Source: Paraburkholderia sabiae
GTDB taxonomy: Bacteria; Pseudomonadota; Gammaproteobacteria; Burkholderiales; Burkholderiaceae
Assembly: GCF_030412785.1 (NCBI RefSeq)
Contig: NZ_CP125295.1
Location: forward strand, 558,001-622,000
Direction: 5' to 3'
Length of the DNA stretch: 64,000 bases
In this document: in pieces, positions 9,487-18,450 of the stretch
Layout of the letters: each line of letters begins with the position of its first letter
Position numbering within the stretch: position 1 is the first letter of the stretch
Notes under the pieces: generated by a model
What the model saw: the letters and a program-made list of their open reading frames with translations, nothing else
Databases searched by the model: none
What the model was told of the DNA's origin: nothing
Program-made: the position numbers and the translations under genes

Positions 9487-11004
9487 ATGCATAAATATTC
9501 TTTGATGGCAGTCGCCGTCGCGCTGTTCGCCACGGGCTGCACGATGGAGCCGAAGTACGAGCGGCCGGCCGCACCCGTTTCGGGCGCGTTCCCGAGCGAC
9601 GGTGTCTACGCGACGCAGCCCGCGCCCGGCGCGGGTGCGCGCACGGCGAACGGTCAGTCGGCGGTCGATATCGGCTGGCGCGACTTCTTCGTCGATCAGC
9701 GCCTGCAACAGCTGATCGATATCGCGCTGAAGAACAACCGCGATCTGCGCGTGTCGGTGCTGAACATCGAGGCTTCGCGCGCGCAGTATCAGATCGCGCG
9801 CGCCGCGCTGATGCCGACGCTCGACGCCGTCGCTTCGCAGTCGAAGCAGCGCACGCCGAAGGATCTGTCGTTCTTCGGCAATACGATTTCCAACCAGTAT
9901 TCGGTCGGACTGAATGCGTCGTGGGAAATCGACTTCTTCGGCCGCATTCGCAGCCTGAAGGACCAGGCGCTGGCGCAGTATCTGTCGACGGCGCAGGCGC
10001 GCAAGGCGACGGAAATCGCCCTGGTCGCGTCGGTGGCGGATCAGTATCTGACGGTGCTGGCCTATGACGATCTGCTGAAGGTCACGCAGGACACGCTCAA
10101 GACTGCGCAAGAGTCGTATCGCATCACGAAGCTGCAGTACGACACGGGCACCGGTTCCGAACTCGATCTGCGTCAGGCTGAGACGGTCGTGGAACAGGCG
10201 AATGCGGATCAGCAGTCGCAGGCGCGTCTGCGTGCACAGGCAGAAAATGCACTGATCGTTCTGGTCGGCGAGCCGTTGCCGTCGGATCTTCCGGGCGGCC
10301 TGGTGCTCAACGATCAGGCTCTGCTGACCGATATTCCGGCGGGTCTGCCGTCGGATCTGCTCACGCGCCGTCCCGACATCATGGAAGCCGAGCAGAATCT
10401 GCTGGCGGCGAACGCGAATATCGGCGCGGCGCGCGCGGCGTTCTTCCCGCGCGTGTCGTTGACGGGCAGCTTCGGCACGTTGAGCCCGACGCTCGGCGGA
10501 CTGTTCAAACCGGGTTCGGCGGCGTGGAGCTTCGCGCCGCAGATCACGCTGCCGATTTTCGAAGGCGGCCAGAACAAGGCGAATCTCGATCTCGCGACCG
10601 TGCAGAAGAACATTCAGGTCGCGCAGTATGAGAAGGCGATCCAGACGGCATTCCGCGAAGTGGCCGACGGGCTTGCCGCGCGCGGCACGTACGACCAGCA
10701 GATCAAGGCGCTCGAGCGCAACACCTTTGCCGAGCAACGCCGGCTCGATCTGTCGGACTTGCGTTACCGGAACGGTGTCGACAGCTATCTCGCCGTGCTG
10801 ACCGCGCAGACCGATCTGTACACGTCCCAGCGGTCGCTGATCACGGCGCGCATGGAGCGTCTGACGAACCTCGTCGATCTGTACAAGGCGCTCGGCGGTG
10901 GCTGGATCGAACGTGCGGGCGAGCAGCCGCGTCCCGCGGACGCACCTGTCGATTACGGCGCGGGCAGCGCGCCTGTTGCTGCTTCGGCGGCGACGGCGGG
11001 CTAA
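9487..11004 (+). CDS. oprB: Outer-membrane efflux channel lipoprotein (OprB/OprM, TolC family)
   Basis: A 505-residue channel of the NodT/OprM type. The signal peptide ends LFATGC, a lipobox, giving a lipidated N-terminus. Two repeated outer-membrane-efflux domains follow; the second includes LLTRRPDIMEAEQNLLAANA, which is typical of the family. The C-terminal 30 residues are Ala/Gly/Pro-rich. ATG 9487 is preceded by GAGGACATTGAG; the in-frame start at 9436 would overlap bpeB and bury the signal. It is the last gene of the efflux operon, with a strong terminator 28 bp after its stop. Confidence 0.9.
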   Translation: MHKYSLMAVAVALFATGCTMEPKYERPAAPVSGAFPSDGVYATQPAPGAGARTANGQSAVDIGWRDFFVDQRLQQLIDIALKNNRDLRVSVLNIEASRAQYQIARAALMPTLDAVASQSKQRTPKDLSFFGNTISNQYSVGLNASWEIDFFGRIRSLKDQALAQYLSTAQARKATEIALVASVADQYLTVLAYDDLLKVTQDTLKTAQESYRITKLQYDTGTGSELDLRQAETVVEQANADQQSQARLRAQAENALIVLVGEPLPSDLPGGLVLNDQALLTDIPAGLPSDLLTRRPDIMEAEQNLLAANANIGAARAAFFPRVSLTGSFGTLSPTLGGLFKPGSAAWSFAPQITLPIFEGGQNKANLDLATVQKNIQVAQYEKAIQTAFREVADGLAARGTYDQQIKALERNTFAEQRRLDLSDLRYRNGVDSYLAVLTAQTDLYTSQRSLITARMERLTNLVDLYKALGGGWIERAGEQPRPADAPVDYGAGSAPVAASAATAG

Positions 11005-11031
11005 GACTCACTTTTCTTCTGCAGCAGCAAG

Positions 11032-11061
11032 AACGCCACGGCATGCCGTGGCGTTTTTTTT
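11032..11061 (+). terminator. Rho-independent terminator of the efflux operon
   Basis: A perfect 24-nt palindrome (arms AACGCCACGGC and GCCGTGGCGTT around AT) is followed by a run of eight T residues (11054-11061). It lies directly after the channel gene. Confidence 0.9.
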
Positions 11062-11169
11062 GCGTGCTCGTCTTGCAGAACCTGGCCAGATGGACAGTTT
11101 AGTTATCCAGATCGTTCGCGCAAACTGGTGTTGATTGCAGGATCGTCTCAGATTGATGGTCCGCTGTTT

Positions 11170-11187
11170 GGTTGTCAATTGACAACC
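11170..11187. promoter_or_regulatory. 18-bp perfect palindrome, candidate autoregulatory operator
   Basis: GGTTGTCAATTGACAACC reads the same on both strands. It lies 31 bp upstream of the toxin-like gene and overlaps the candidate -35 TTGACA. This is the layout expected of a toxin-antitoxin operator bound by the helix-turn-helix partner. Confidence 0.75.
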
Positions 11188-11206
11188 TGTTGGGAGGCGC
11201 TATAGA
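11179..11206 (+). promoter_or_regulatory. Candidate promoter of the HicA-like pair
   Basis: TTGACA (11179-11184), a 16-bp spacer, then TATAGA (11201-11206). Transcription would begin around 11213, only about six bases before the ATG at 11219. The GGAG at 11209-11212 would then be barely or not included in the mRNA, so initiation may be nearly leaderless. Confidence 0.6.
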
Positions 11207-11218
11207 CTGGAGTCGTTC

Positions 11219-11587
11219 ATGAATCGTCGAAGTCATTCAAAGAAGGAAGTCGAGTCGGCACTCGGCTATGCGGAAGTCAACGGTTGGCGCATCGTGCCCG
11301 CCACAGGCAGCGGGCACGCGTGGGGGCGCATGTATTGCCCCTACAACGACGCTGAATGCAGGTGTGGCGAGTTTTGCATTACGAGTATCTGGTGTACGCC
11401 GCGCAATGCCACGAGTCACGCAAGAACGCTGCGGCGCATCGTCGAAAACTGCGCGCCGCATCGGCAGAAGGTCATCTCGCTACGTGTGATTGCTGGATCG
11501 AATCAACGCGCATGCGGGCGGGACGCTCAAGAGCAGCAACAGGAGCAGAAGGAAAAGGAGCAGGTATGGAATACACCTTCACATTGA
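11219..11587 (+). CDS. HicA-like small basic protein with cysteine cluster, probable toxin
   Basis: A 122-residue protein. The first 80 residues resemble a HicA-type double-stranded-RNA-binding fold: an N-terminal helix (SKKEVESALGYAEVNGWRIV), then the histidine loop ATGSGHAWG where HicA toxins carry their catalytic His, and a final helix NATSHARTLRRIVENC. Unlike canonical HicA it has a four-cysteine stretch CPYNDAECRCGEFC (about residues 40-53) that could bind zinc. The tail is Gln/Glu/Lys-rich. It overlaps the next gene by 22 bp, so translation is coupled. HicA assignment is remote; I do not know of a characterised member. Confidence 0.6.
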   Translation: MNRRSHSKKEVESALGYAEVNGWRIVPATGSGHAWGRMYCPYNDAECRCGEFCITSIWCTPRNATSHARTLRRIVENCAPHRQKVISLRVIAGSNQRACGRDAQEQQQEQKEKEQVWNTPSH

Positions 11588-12090
11588 AGTACCGTCTAAG
11601 CGCGGAAGACTGTGATCACGACGATATCGTCGAGCGTCTCGGGGCGGAAGGCTGCGACGACGCAACCATCGGTGTGGGTCAAGCGGGTCGGCTTGCGCTC
11701 GCGTTCGCACGCGAAGCAAATAGCGCAACGCATGCACTTGTCAGCGCGCTAAAGGACGTACGTCGCGCGGTGCCGACAGCGCAGCTGGTCGAGGCTGCGC
11801 CAGATTTCGTCGGGCTGACGGATGTTGCGGAAGTGGCGGGCGTGTCGCGTCAGAACATGCGCAAGCTGATGCAATCGCATGCCACCGACTTCCCTGCGCC
11901 GGTCCACGAAGGCAGCACATCGCTTTGGCATCTGTGCGACGTGCTCGAGTGGATGCACGATCGCGGCGACTATGACATCGCGCCGGAAGTCTTTGAAGTC
12001 GCGAGGTCCGCGAAGCAGATCAATCTGATGAAGGAGGCTCGCGATCTGGAGCCGAAGGTAACGCGGCACTTCAACAATCTGGTCGCGTGA
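11566..12090 (+). CDS. Helix-turn-helix partner of the HicA-like protein, probable antitoxin
   Basis: A 174-residue protein. Residues 1-70 form an alpha/beta domain (MEYTFTLKYRLSAEDCDHDD, with GVGQAGRLALAFAREANSAT later). Residues about 80-130 contain a MerR/excisionase-like DNA-binding helix-turn-helix (FVGLTDVAEVAGVSRQNMRK followed by STSLWHLCDVLEWM). The C-terminus is a helix. The start at ATG 11566 is preceded by GGAAAAGGAG and lies inside the end of the upstream gene. The likely job is to neutralise the upstream protein and to bind the palindrome at 11170-11187. This is inference from gene order and domain type. Confidence 0.65.
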   Translation: MEYTFTLKYRLSAEDCDHDDIVERLGAEGCDDATIGVGQAGRLALAFAREANSATHALVSALKDVRRAVPTAQLVEAAPDFVGLTDVAEVAGVSRQNMRKLMQSHATDFPAPVHEGSTSLWHLCDVLEWMHDRGDYDIAPEVFEVARSAKQINLMKEARDLEPKVTRHFNNLVA

Positions 12091-12163
12091 TCATCCGGAG
12101 GAAAAGCGGCGTGCGCACGACCAAAGTCATGCGCACGCGGGTCGAGCTTGTCGTGTCGCGCGC

Positions 12164-13579
12164 TTAATGCATGTCGGCGGCGCGCAGCATTTCGTCGCCG
12201 GCAATGGCGTCGTCATTGCCGCTGCGTCCGTCGAAGTCGTGACCGGCGCGGCGAATATCGCGCTTCGCGGCACGCTCGCCCTTCACGCCATTGAAGATCA
12301 GGTTCAGCACGACGGCCGATACCGACGCCAGCAGAATCCCGCTATGCAGAAGCGGCGACAACGCCGGCGGCAGCTTCGCGAAGAAGTGCGGCGAAACGAC
12401 GGGCACCAGTCCAAGACCGATGCTCACTGCCACGATGAAGAGGTTGTGATGGTTCTTTACGAAGTCGACCTTCGACAGCACCTTGATGCCGTTCGCGGCC
12501 ACCATGCCGAACATCACGATGCCTGCGCCGCCCAGCACGAACGCGGGCACGGAGGCGACCACTTGCGCCATCTTCGGGAACAGGCCGAGCAGCACGAGGA
12601 TCACGCCGCCCATCGCGCAGACAAAGCGGCTCTTCACGCCCGTCACGCCGATCAGGCCGACATTCTGCGAGAAAGACGTGTGCGGGAACGAGTTGAAGAT
12701 GCCGCCGATCAACGTGCCGAGGCCGTCCACGCGCAGACCGCGAACGAGCGCCTTCTGATCGACCGGTCGCTCCACCATGTCGCCGACCGCAAGGAACATC
12801 CCCGTCGATTCGATGAACGTGACGAACATCACGGTCACCATCGTCGCGATCGAAAGCGGGTCGAAATGCGGCAGGCCGAAGTGGAACGGCATCACGAAGC
12901 CGACCCACGGCGCGTTCGTCACGCCTTCCATGTTCACGCGGCCGAGCAGCGCGGCAATCACGAAGCCCGCGACGATGCCGAGCAGCACGGAAATATTCGC
13001 GACGAAGCCTTTGCCAAATTTGTTGATCAGCAGAATCAGCGTGAGCACGACGAGCGACAGGCCGAGATAGACAGGATTGCCGTAATCCGGATTGCCGACG
13101 CCGCCCGCAGCCCAGTTAATGCCCACTTCCATCAGCGACAGCCCGATCACGGAGATCACCACGCCCACCACGACAGGCGGAAAGAATCGCAGCAATTTGC
13201 CGATCATCGGCGCGACGACAATGCCGATCACGCCCGCCGCGATGGTCGAGCCGAAGATGTCGAGGATGCCGAGGCTCGGGTTCGTGCCGATCGCGACCAT
13301 CGGGCCGACGGCGGCGAACGTGCAACCCATGATCACGGGCAGCCGGATGCCGAAGATCCACAGGCCGAGTGTCTGGATCAACGTGGCGATTCCGCAGGAG
13401 AAGAGGTCGGCGCTGATCAGAAAGGCGATCTGCTCTTTCGGCAGTTTGAGCGCACTGCCGATAATCAGCGGTACGGCGACGGCCCCTGCATACATCACCA
13501 GTACGTGCTGAATGCCGAGCGTCAGCAACTGGCCGAAGGGCAGTCGCTCGTCGCACGGATGAACCGTGTTCGAGTGCAT
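12164..13579 (-). CDS. NCS2-family nucleobase (xanthine/uric acid) permease
   Basis: A 471-residue membrane protein with 12-14 hydrophobic segments, of the nucleobase:cation symporter-2 family. The signature region SQNVGLIGVTGVKSRFVCAM fits the purine (xanthine or urate) branch rather than the uracil branch; the exact substrate cannot be fixed by eye. I start it at MHSNTVHPC (13579), which has GGAGAGAG upstream; the frame is open 90 codons further, but that part is not membrane-protein-like. The C-terminal 35 residues are charged and cytoplasmic. No purine-catabolic gene is adjacent in this window. Confidence 0.88.
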   Translation of the reverse strand: MHSNTVHPCDERLPFGQLLTLGIQHVLVMYAGAVAVPLIIGSALKLPKEQIAFLISADLFSCGIATLIQTLGLWIFGIRLPVIMGCTFAAVGPMVAIGTNPSLGILDIFGSTIAAGVIGIVVAPMIGKLLRFFPPVVVGVVISVIGLSLMEVGINWAAGGVGNPDYGNPVYLGLSLVVLTLILLINKFGKGFVANISVLLGIVAGFVIAALLGRVNMEGVTNAPWVGFVMPFHFGLPHFDPLSIATMVTVMFVTFIESTGMFLAVGDMVERPVDQKALVRGLRVDGLGTLIGGIFNSFPHTSFSQNVGLIGVTGVKSRFVCAMGGVILVLLGLFPKMAQVVASVPAFVLGGAGIVMFGMVAANGIKVLSKVDFVKNHHNLFIVAVSIGLGLVPVVSPHFFAKLPPALSPLLHSGILLASVSAVVLNLIFNGVKGERAAKRDIRRAGHDFDGRSGNDDAIAGDEMLRAADMH

Positions 13580-13998
13580 CTTGTCTCTCTCCACATCTGG
13601 TTTTGGGATGACTCCAAGGTATGCGGGACGAAAAAGCGCGACAAGACCACGGCTCCCTATTTCAACCTTTGCCGGGACGATATGCGTGGACCAGATTTGG
13701 AACACGCCGCTTATGCGAGATCGCGTAAATTTCCCGGAAGCCCTTATGGCGTGGTGGCTTGCGGGAATTGCTTCAACGCGGCTTGCCATCGCGACGTATA
13801 TGCGCCCATATGATGTGTATTGCGGTTCGCACATAATGCGTTTTCGGGGCACGCGCCATCAGGGGTGGGTTAACCCTCGCGAGCTGGCGTGACGTGTGAC
13901 AATGACCGTCCGCCGTCTGCAGCATGAAGCGCGCGCGTCATGTCCCCGAAGCACGCGATAACCACCAACAGCAACCGCTTACTCAACGCATCGCATTC
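13580..13998. promoter_or_regulatory. Divergent intergenic region between permease and kinase
   Basis: A gap of 419 bp with no convincing gene. A short inverted repeat ATATG-CGCC-CATAT occupies 13798-13811 and could be an operator for the permease, which is transcribed leftward. I could not define promoter boxes confidently. Frames crossing this gap are extensions of the two flanking genes. Confidence 0.4.
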
Positions 13999-15423
13999 AT
14001 GTCCTTTCTTGGCATCGATCTCGGTACAGGTTCACTGAAGCTCGCGATCATCGACGACGAAGGCCGCGAGCAGGCCGCGACCAGCATCGCGTATGCAATC
14101 GACACGCCGCATCCGGGCTGGGCGGAAATCGATCCGCAGGTCTGGTGGCGCGCACTGTGCGAGGCGGCAGCGCGCTTGCCCGACGCGCAACGCAGCGCCG
14201 TGCGAGCCATCGGCTTTTCCGGTCAGATGCACGGCGTCGTGCTGAGCGACGCGCAGGGTCACGCCGTGCGTCCCGCGATGCTCTGGCCCGACACGCGCGC
14301 GTTGTCCTTGCTCGATGCATGGCCCGCGCCGCAGCCCAATCCCGTTGCGCCCGGCATGGCCGGTCCGCTGCTGCGCTGGGTCGCGCTGAATGAGCCGCAA
14401 TCGGTGCATGCCGCGCGCTGGGCGTTGCAGGCCAAAGACTGGCTGCGCTTCAAACTGGGCGGCGCGATCGCCACGGATCCCTCCGATGCGTGCGCGACGG
14501 CGCTAGCCGAACCCTCCGGCGTCTGGGATCGTGCGTTGCATGAGAGGCTCGGACTGCCCGCAGACTGGTTCGCGCCGCTCGCGCCTTCGTATGCCGCGGG
14601 CGGCACGTTGTCGGACGAAGCGGCGCAGGCGCTCGGCTTGCGCGCGGGCATCGTGCTTGCGATGGGTGCGGGCGACACGCCATGCGCTGCGCTCGGCAGC
14701 GGTTTGACAAGCGACGGCGACGCGCTGTTGACTACGGGCACGGGCGGCCAGATTCTCGTGCTCGCGACGGAAGAACCCGACCCGGTGCAAGGGCTGCATC
14801 GATATCGCGCGGCGACGGATCACTGGTACCGGATGGCGGCCATGCAAAACGTCGGCGTTGCGCTCGAAGCCGTGCGCGGCTGGCTGTCTTATGAATGGCA
14901 AGACGCCTATCGCGACGCGTTCGAGTCCGATGCCGCGCCCGGTCTCACGTTTCTGCCGTATCTGACGGGCGAACGCACGCCGTGGCTCAATCCTGCCGCA
15001 CGCGGCGGCTGGCTGGGACTCGCGCTCGGCATGTCGCGCGGCACGATGATGCGCGCGGCGTTCGAAGGCGTCGCGTTTTCGTTGCGAGCCGGGCTCGATG
15101 CGATCCGTCAAAGCGGTGCGAGCGTGTCGGCGCTGCGTCTCGCGGGCGGCGGTTCGGTCGATCCACGCTGGCGTCAGTTGCTCGCGAATGCGCTGCAAGT
15201 GGAACTGCATGCCGTCGATTGCCCGAACGCGGCAGCGCGTGGCGCGGCGATGCTCGGTGGTATCGCAGCGGGACATTGGCACGCAGCCGACCTCGCGGCG
15301 CTCGCGCCTTCGGCATCGCGCGTGGCCGGGCCGCAGGACGATGCGCAACTCGCCGCACGTTATGCGCGCTTCATCGATCTTTACGGACGCGTCGAGCCGT
15401 GGTTCGCGCAGCCGTCAGCATGA
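13999..15423 (+). CDS. FGGY-family carbohydrate kinase, xylulokinase-like
   Basis: A 474-residue sugar kinase. The N-terminal phosphate-binding loop is GIDLGTGSLKLAIID. A xylulokinase-type substrate loop IGFSGQMHGVVL follows. The catalytic Asp region is AMGAGDTPCAALGSG, and the C-terminal nucleotide site is LRLAGGGSVDPRWRQL. It phosphorylates a ketopentose or related sugar; D-xylulose is the best guess. It stands alone between a purine permease and the formaldehyde genes and is one of three FGGY kinases in the window. No good Shine-Dalgarno precedes ATG 13999; the start is chosen by family length. Confidence 0.82.
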   Translation: MSFLGIDLGTGSLKLAIIDDEGREQAATSIAYAIDTPHPGWAEIDPQVWWRALCEAAARLPDAQRSAVRAIGFSGQMHGVVLSDAQGHAVRPAMLWPDTRALSLLDAWPAPQPNPVAPGMAGPLLRWVALNEPQSVHAARWALQAKDWLRFKLGGAIATDPSDACATALAEPSGVWDRALHERLGLPADWFAPLAPSYAAGGTLSDEAAQALGLRAGIVLAMGAGDTPCAALGSGLTSDGDALLTTGTGGQILVLATEEPDPVQGLHRYRAATDHWYRMAAMQNVGVALEAVRGWLSYEWQDAYRDAFESDAAPGLTFLPYLTGERTPWLNPAARGGWLGLALGMSRGTMMRAAFEGVAFSLRAGLDAIRQSGASVSALRLAGGGSVDPRWRQLLANALQVELHAVDCPNAAARGAAMLGGIAAGHWHAADLAALAPSASRVAGPQDDAQLAARYARFIDLYGRVEPWFAQPSA

Positions 15424-15619
15424 GAGGCATGCGCCGTCGCATGAGGACAATCGGGCGGCGCGGCATGCCATTCGCGCGTCTTGCGGATACGCGATGATGT
15501 CCAGCGCGTGGCGCGCGAACATGAGGGACAATCCGGGCCGCAATGATTCACGGCGGCAGCGAAAGAATTCGCAGGAACAGGTCAGATAACAGGTTCAAGG
15601 AACTACAGGAGCATTCACG

Positions 15620-16726
15620 ATGAAGACGAAAGCAGCAATCGCATGGAAAGCAGGCGCACCGTTGACGATCGAAGAAGTCGACCTCGAAGGTCCGCGCGCC
15701 GGTGAAGTGCTGATCGAAGTGAAGGCGACGGGCATCTGCCACACCGACTACTACACGCTGTCGGGCGCCGATCCCGAAGGGATTTTCCCGGCGATTCTCG
15801 GTCACGAAGGCGCGGGCGTCGTCGTCGATACGGGTCCGGGCGTCGGCACGCTGAAGAAGGGCGATCACGTGATTCCCCTCTACACGCCGGAATGCCGCCA
15901 ATGCAAGTTCTGCCTGTCGCGCAAGACGAATCTGTGTCAGGCCATCCGCTCGACGCAGGGCAAGGGCCTGATGCCCGACGCAACGTCGCGCTTCTCGCTC
16001 GACGGCAAGCCGCTGTTTCACTACATGGGCACGTCCACGTTCTCGAACTACATCGTCGTGCCGGAAATCGCAGTGGCGAAGATCCGCGAAGACGCGCCGT
16101 TCGACAAAGTCTGCTACATCGGCTGCGGCGTGACGACGGGCGTCGGCGCCGTCGTCTATTCGGCGAAGGTCGAGGCGGGTGCGAACGTCGTCGTGTTCGG
16201 TCTGGGCGGCATTGGCCTCAACGTGATTCAGGGCGCGAAGATGGTCGGCGCCGACAAGATCATCGGCGTCGACATCAATCCGGGCCGGGTCGAACTGGCG
16301 AAGAAGTTCGGCATGACGCACTTCATCAACCCGAAGGAAGTCGAGAACGTCGTCGACCATATCGTGCAACTGACGGACGGCGGCGCGGACTATTCGTTCG
16401 AATGCGTCGGCAACACGACGCTGATGCGCCAGGCGCTGGAGTGCACGCACAAGGGTTGGGGCCAGTCGTTCATCATCGGCGTGGCGGCGGCGGGCGAAGA
16501 GATCAGCACGCGTCCGTTCCAGCTGGTCACGGGCCGTCAATGGAAGGGCTCGGCGTTCGGCGGCGCGCGTGGCCGTACCGACGTGCCGAAGATCGTCGAC
16601 TGGTACATGGAAGGCAAGATCAATATCGACGATCTGATCACGCATCACCTGAAGCTCGACCAGATCAACGAAGGCTTCGACCTGATGAAGAAGGGTGAGT
16701 CGATCCGCTCGGTCGTCATCTACTAA
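15620..16726 (+). CDS. frmA: S-(hydroxymethyl)glutathione dehydrogenase / class III alcohol dehydrogenase
   Basis: A 368-residue zinc dehydrogenase that oxidises S-hydroxymethylglutathione (formaldehyde plus glutathione) to S-formylglutathione using NAD. The catalytic zinc region is [19 protein letters not shown] with [10 protein letters not shown]. The structural zinc loop is [17 protein letters not shown], and the NAD-binding loop is [14 protein letters not shown]. Length and motifs match class III ADH, not ordinary alcohol dehydrogenases. It lies 12 bp before the S-formylglutathione hydrolase, so the two form a detoxification operon. ACAGGAGC precedes the start. Confidence 0.95.
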   Translation: MKTKAAIAWKAGAPLTIEEVDLEGPRAGEVLIEVKATGICHTDYYTLSGADPEGIFPAILGHEGAGVVVDTGPGVGTLKKGDHVIPLYTPECRQCKFCLSRKTNLCQAIRSTQGKGLMPDATSRFSLDGKPLFHYMGTSTFSNYIVVPEIAVAKIREDAPFDKVCYIGCGVTTGVGAVVYSAKVEAGANVVVFGLGGIGLNVIQGAKMVGADKIIGVDINPGRVELAKKFGMTHFINPKEVENVVDHIVQLTDGGADYSFECVGNTTLMRQALECTHKGWGQSFIIGVAAAGEEISTRPFQLVTGRQWKGSAFGGARGRTDVPKIVDWYMEGKINIDDLITHHLKLDQINEGFDLMKKGESIRSVVIY

Positions 16727-16738
16727 AGGAGCGGCGCG

Positions 16739-17584
16739 ATGCTCGAACTGATCGAAACGCATGCGTCGTTCGGCGGCACGCAGCGTATCTACAAGCACGA
16801 GTCGAAGGCGATCGGTCTGCCGATGCGCTTCTCCGTCTTCATGCCGAAAGAGGCCGCGCAAAAGAAGGTGCCGGCGCTGTTCTATCTCGCCGGGCTGACC
16901 TGCACGGAAGAGACGTTTCCGATCAAGGCGGGCGCGCAGCGCTTCGCCGCGCAGCACGGCATCGCGCTGATCGCGCCCGACACCAGCCCGCGCGGCGCGG
17001 GCGTGCCGGGCGAGACCGACTCGTGGGACTTCGGCGTCGGCGCGGGTTTCTATGTCGACGCGACGCAGGAGCCGTGGTCGAAGCACTATCGGATGTACTC
17101 GTATGTGCGGGACGAACTGCGCGAGACGGTCGTCGGCGAATTGCCCGTCGATGGAGACAGGCTCGGCATCTTCGGCCATTCGATGGGCGGCCACGGCGCG
17201 CTGATGCTCGCGTTGCGTAACCCGGAGATTTATCGGTCGGTGTCGGCGTTTGCGCCGATTGCCGCGCCGACGCGTTGTCCGTGGGGCGAGAAGGCGTTCA
17301 GCGGCTATCTGGGCGCGGATCGCGAGGCGTGGAAGGAGTATGACGCGAGCGAACTCGTCGGCAAGGCGACACGCAAGTTCGCCGAAGGCATTCTGGTGGA
17401 TCAGGGTCTCGCCGATGCCTTTCTCGCGCAGCAGCTCAATCCGGATGTGTTCGAAGCCGCGTGCAAAGCGGCTGGTCAGCCGTTGACGCTGCGTCGGCAC
17501 GAAGGCTACGACCACGGCTATTTCTTCATCTCGACCTTCATCGAGGATCACATCGCGCATCACGCGAAGGTGTTGCTCGGCTGA
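16739..17584 (+). CDS. fghA: S-formylglutathione hydrolase
   Basis: A 281-residue serine hydrolase of the esterase D family that releases formate and glutathione from S-formylglutathione. The nucleophile elbow is GIFGHSMGGHGALMLAL (Ser near residue 147). The oxyanion region is LFYLAGLTCTEETF, and the catalytic His is near the end in HEGYDHGYFF. The ribosome site AAGGAGCGGCG sits between this gene and the dehydrogenase. It completes formaldehyde oxidation with the gene before it. Confidence 0.95.
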   Translation: MLELIETHASFGGTQRIYKHESKAIGLPMRFSVFMPKEAAQKKVPALFYLAGLTCTEETFPIKAGAQRFAAQHGIALIAPDTSPRGAGVPGETDSWDFGVGAGFYVDATQEPWSKHYRMYSYVRDELRETVVGELPVDGDRLGIFGHSMGGHGALMLALRNPEIYRSVSAFAPIAAPTRCPWGEKAFSGYLGADREAWKEYDASELVGKATRKFAEGILVDQGLADAFLAQQLNPDVFEAACKAAGQPLTLRRHEGYDHGYFFISTFIEDHIAHHAKVLLG

Positions 17585-17611
17585 TCTCCCTGAATGCGAA
17601 GTGCTAAATGC

Positions 17612-17648
17612 AAAACGGGGTGGCTCTAAGAAAGCCACCCCGTTTTTT
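17612..17648. terminator. Bidirectional terminator between fghA and znuB
   Basis: A 14-bp perfect stem AAAACGGGGTGGCT / AGCCACCCCGTTTT (17612-17625 and 17633-17646) has T-runs on both strands. It serves both the formaldehyde operon (plus) and the zur-znu operon (minus). Confidence 0.92.
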
Positions 17649-17658
17649 TAAGCGTACT

Positions 17659-18450
17659 TCAACGCCTCATGTGCTGCGCCAGCAAACTCGCGCCGTAGAC
17701 CAGCGCCGCGAGCAGCGTGATCCAGAAGCTCGTCGGCCAGTCGGTATAGAAGGCGAGCGTCACGCCGATCCACGCCTGCGCGAGCGCAAGCAGCGCGGCG
17801 AGCACGAGTCCGACGGACAGACGCGTCGACAGATTCTGTGCGGCGGCTGCCGGTCCGACCATCAGCGTGAACACGAGTAGCACGCCGACGATCTGCGTGC
17901 ACGCGGCCACGGCGAGCGCCGCGATCGCGAGAAAGAGCACCGACACGAGCCGCAGCGACACGCCTTTCGCTTCCGCCAGTTCCGGCTGAAGCGAAGCGAA
18001 CAGCAACGGACGCATGATCGCGGCCAGCGCGATCAGACTGACGACGCCGAGCGCCGCGAGCACGGCCAGCGTCGACGAACTGACGCCGAGCACGTTACCG
18101 AACAGCAGCGCCGTGACCTGCGTCGCATACGCGGTGAAGAAGTGCAGAAACAGCAAGCCGAAGCCCAACGCGAGCGACAGAATCACGCCGATGGCCACAT
18201 CGCGTCCCGCGAGCTTTTCGCCGAGCGCGCCCATGCCGACGCCCGCCGCGAGCGTGAAGCCGATCATCCCCCAGATCGGCGAAATGCCGATCAGCACCGC
18301 GCCCGTCGCGCCCGTAAAGCCGACGTGCGACAGCGCGTGTCCCGCGAAGGTCTGCCCGCGCATCACGAGGAAGTAGCCGACGATGCCCGACAGCACGGCC
18401 ACAATCCCCGACGCCGCGAAGGCGTTCACCATGAAATCGTATTCAAACAT
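17659..18450 (-). CDS. znuB: Zinc ABC transporter permease
   Basis: A 263-residue inner-membrane permease of the ABC-3 (metal) family with about eight hydrophobic segments. The family core reads ALSHVGFTGATGAVLIG and later VGVLLVFTLMVGPAAAAQNL. The start MFEYDFMVNAFA overlaps the end of the ATPase gene by 8 bp, so translation is coupled; upstream in-frame residues belong to the ATPase tail DNA. Last gene of the zur-znuA-znuC-znuB operon. Confidence 0.9.
   Translation of the reverse strand: MFEYDFMVNAFAASGIVAVLSGIVGYFLVMRGQTFAGHALSHVGFTGATGAVLIGISPIWGMIGFTLAAGVGMGALGEKLAGRDVAIGVILSLALGFGLLFLHFFTAYATQVTALLFGNVLGVSSSTLAVLAALGVVSLIALAAIMRPLLFASLQPELAEAKGVSLRLVSVLFLAIAALAVAACTQIVGVLLVFTLMVGPAAAAQNLSTRLSVGLVLAALLALAQAWIGVTLAFYTDWPTSFWITLLAALVYGASLLAQHMRR

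Noticed and set aside
6369..9542. 1057-residue frame antisense to the RND transporter
   Set aside because: Very rich in Arg and His, the usual mirror of a GC-rich gene with strong codon bias; the plus-strand frame is a complete known family.
12167..13813. 548-residue frame antisense to the purine permease
   Set aside because: His/Asp/Arg-rich composition typical of an antisense shadow; the permease frame is complete and membrane-like.
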